NCBI GenBank assembly: GCA_033722295.1 | Contig: JAWVZH010000168.1 | Coordinates: forward strand, 1-5,993 | Direction of reading: 5' to 3' | Length of the DNA stretch: 5,993 nucleotides | Source of the DNA: JAWVZH01 sp033722295 | GTDB taxonomy: Bacteria; Bacteroidota; Bacteroidia; Chitinophagales; Saprospiraceae | Part shown: in pieces, positions 5,337 through 5,993 of the stretch | Position numbering within the stretch: position 1 is the first letter of the stretch | How the letters are laid out: every line of letters starts with the position of its first letter | Position numbers and translations under genes: made by a program | The notes under the pieces: model-generated | What the model was told of the DNA's origin: nothing | Seen by the model: the letters and a program-made list of their open reading frames with translations, nothing else | Database searches by the model: none

Positions 5337-5354
5337 TTGAAGCAAGCGTACTTC
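5337..5354 (+). repeat. 18-bp short palindromic repeat, second copy
   Basis: The plus strand reads ttgaagcaagcgtacttc, 16 of 18 identical to the minus strand at 3910-3927, with the same GAAG...CTTC ends. It lies just past the stop codon of the partial gene to its right. Confidence 0.4.
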
Positions 5355-5365
5355 GCGCCCTTGCC

Positions 5366-5993
5366 TCACGCCTCCTGCAGTATCATATCCAGATCCACAT
5401 TATCATCGATAAGCTGAATGGCGCGTTCCACTTTCCAGGGAGTGCTCCGGTTGATCTTTACTTCTATCTTACTGATCTTCAAGACTGACCCGTAGGTATC
5501 GAGTCTGGTTCTGACCGTTGGGATCTTGTGTTCTTCTATATAATCCAGACAATGCGGATCCAGTTCTCCCGTGCCTGTAGCAACTATGCCGGCCAGGGGG
5601 CAACCTTCTATGCCGTGCTCTTTGGAATAGGACTTTATCTTCTCTATAGCCTCGTCTACAAGTCGCGTTGTCACCACAAGGAGGAGATCCTGATTGTTCT
5701 TTAATTCCTCCAGGTCGAGGAGTGATCCGGCAAGGATATCGGCAACTTTGTTGCCCAGCATATCTGCGTTGTGGGTCACCGTCCCCTGAATAGCGCCGGC
5801 AATAGTTTTCATAACCGGATAGGCAAGACTTTTGTCATAAGGAAGTACACCCAAAAGGGGCAAACCCTCGGCTCTGAGATACTTGCCGACATATTTTTTG
5901 ACCTTATCATACTTGCTCACTTTCACTTTATTGACGATCACACCCAGGACGGGAACCTCGTTCTCCCGGAATAGTGACAAACAAAGGTTCAAC
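5366..5993 (-). CDS. BioD-like P-loop / DRTGG domain protein, C-terminal part (5' end outside window)
   Basis: The visible 208 residues are the C-terminal part of a protein that resembles the N-terminal region of long phosphotransacetylases: a dethiobiotin-synthetase-like P-loop domain followed by a DRTGG domain. Supporting segments are VPVLGVIVNKV (residues 13-23) and LPLLGVLPYDKSLAYP (44-59), typical of the end of the P-loop domain. LLLVVTTRLVDEAI (103-116), LAGIVATGTGELDP (133-146) and IPTVRTRLDTYGSV (157-170) fit the DRTGG domain. The Walker A motif would lie upstream of the window. The protein ends after the DRTGG domain, so the catalytic phosphotransacetylase domain is absent; stand-alone versions of about 350 residues are known and have no settled function. 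The TTG at 5990-5992 is almost certainly an internal Leu codon, since the frame is open to the window edge. Confidence 0.8.
   Translation of the reverse strand, partial: LNLCLSLFRENEVPVLGVIVNKVKVSKYDKVKKYVGKYLRAEGLPLLGVLPYDKSLAYPVMKTIAGAIQGTVTHNADMLGNKVADILAGSLLDLEELKNNQDLLLVVTTRLVDEAIEKIKSYSKEHGIEGCPLAGIVATGTGELDPHCLDYIEEHKIPTVRTRLDTYGSVLKISKIEVKINRSTPWKVERAIQLIDDNVDLDMILQEA

Overview
The window reads as chromosomal DNA from a member of the Bacteroidota. Two putative promoters match the TAnnTTTG -7 element of that phylum, the gene starts lack Shine-Dalgarno sequences, and the gene families fit (S6 with a long Lys/Ala tail, MORN-caspase, DUF4920 lipoprotein, DUF559 nuclease-like protein). I cannot place it below phylum.

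Layout. (1) Positions 1-1430 hold the ribosomal operon rpsF-rpsR-rplI (S6, S18, L9) on the minus strand. It has a TAnnTTTG promoter, a leader hairpin that may be an autoregulatory site, and a strong intrinsic terminator. (2) Positions 1360-2090 hold no convincing gene. They contain a 16-bp minisatellite, a small palindrome, the second copy of a 44-bp dispersed repeat whose first copy lies past the operon terminator, and a 26-bp tandem repeat that runs into the end of the next gene. (3) Positions 2091-3893 (minus) encode a 600-residue exported protein with two MORN blocks followed by a caspase-like (C14) domain whose His/Cys dyad is intact. (4) Divergent from it, 4121-4642 (plus) encodes a DUF4920 lipoprotein. 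(5) 4807-5199 (plus) encodes a small DUF559 (Vsr-like, PD-(D/E)xK) protein. (6) 5366-5993 (minus) is the C-terminal part of a BioD-like P-loop/DRTGG protein related to the N-terminal part of long phosphotransacetylases; it runs off the window.

Functionally the window has a conserved translation operon followed by unrelated accessory genes separated by repeat-rich spacers. The observation I rate highest is that the DUF559 gene sits between two REP-like hairpins in inverted orientation. They share a TTGTC foot and a CTGG loop, and their stems differ only by compensatory base-pair changes. This suggests a small mobile or REP-propagating cassette, analogous in layout (not homologous) to RAYT transposase/REP systems. 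The second is the MORN-caspase, whose MORN blocks are each introduced by a C-x4-C motif, pointing to internal duplication, and whose C-terminus carries an EF-hand-like loop.
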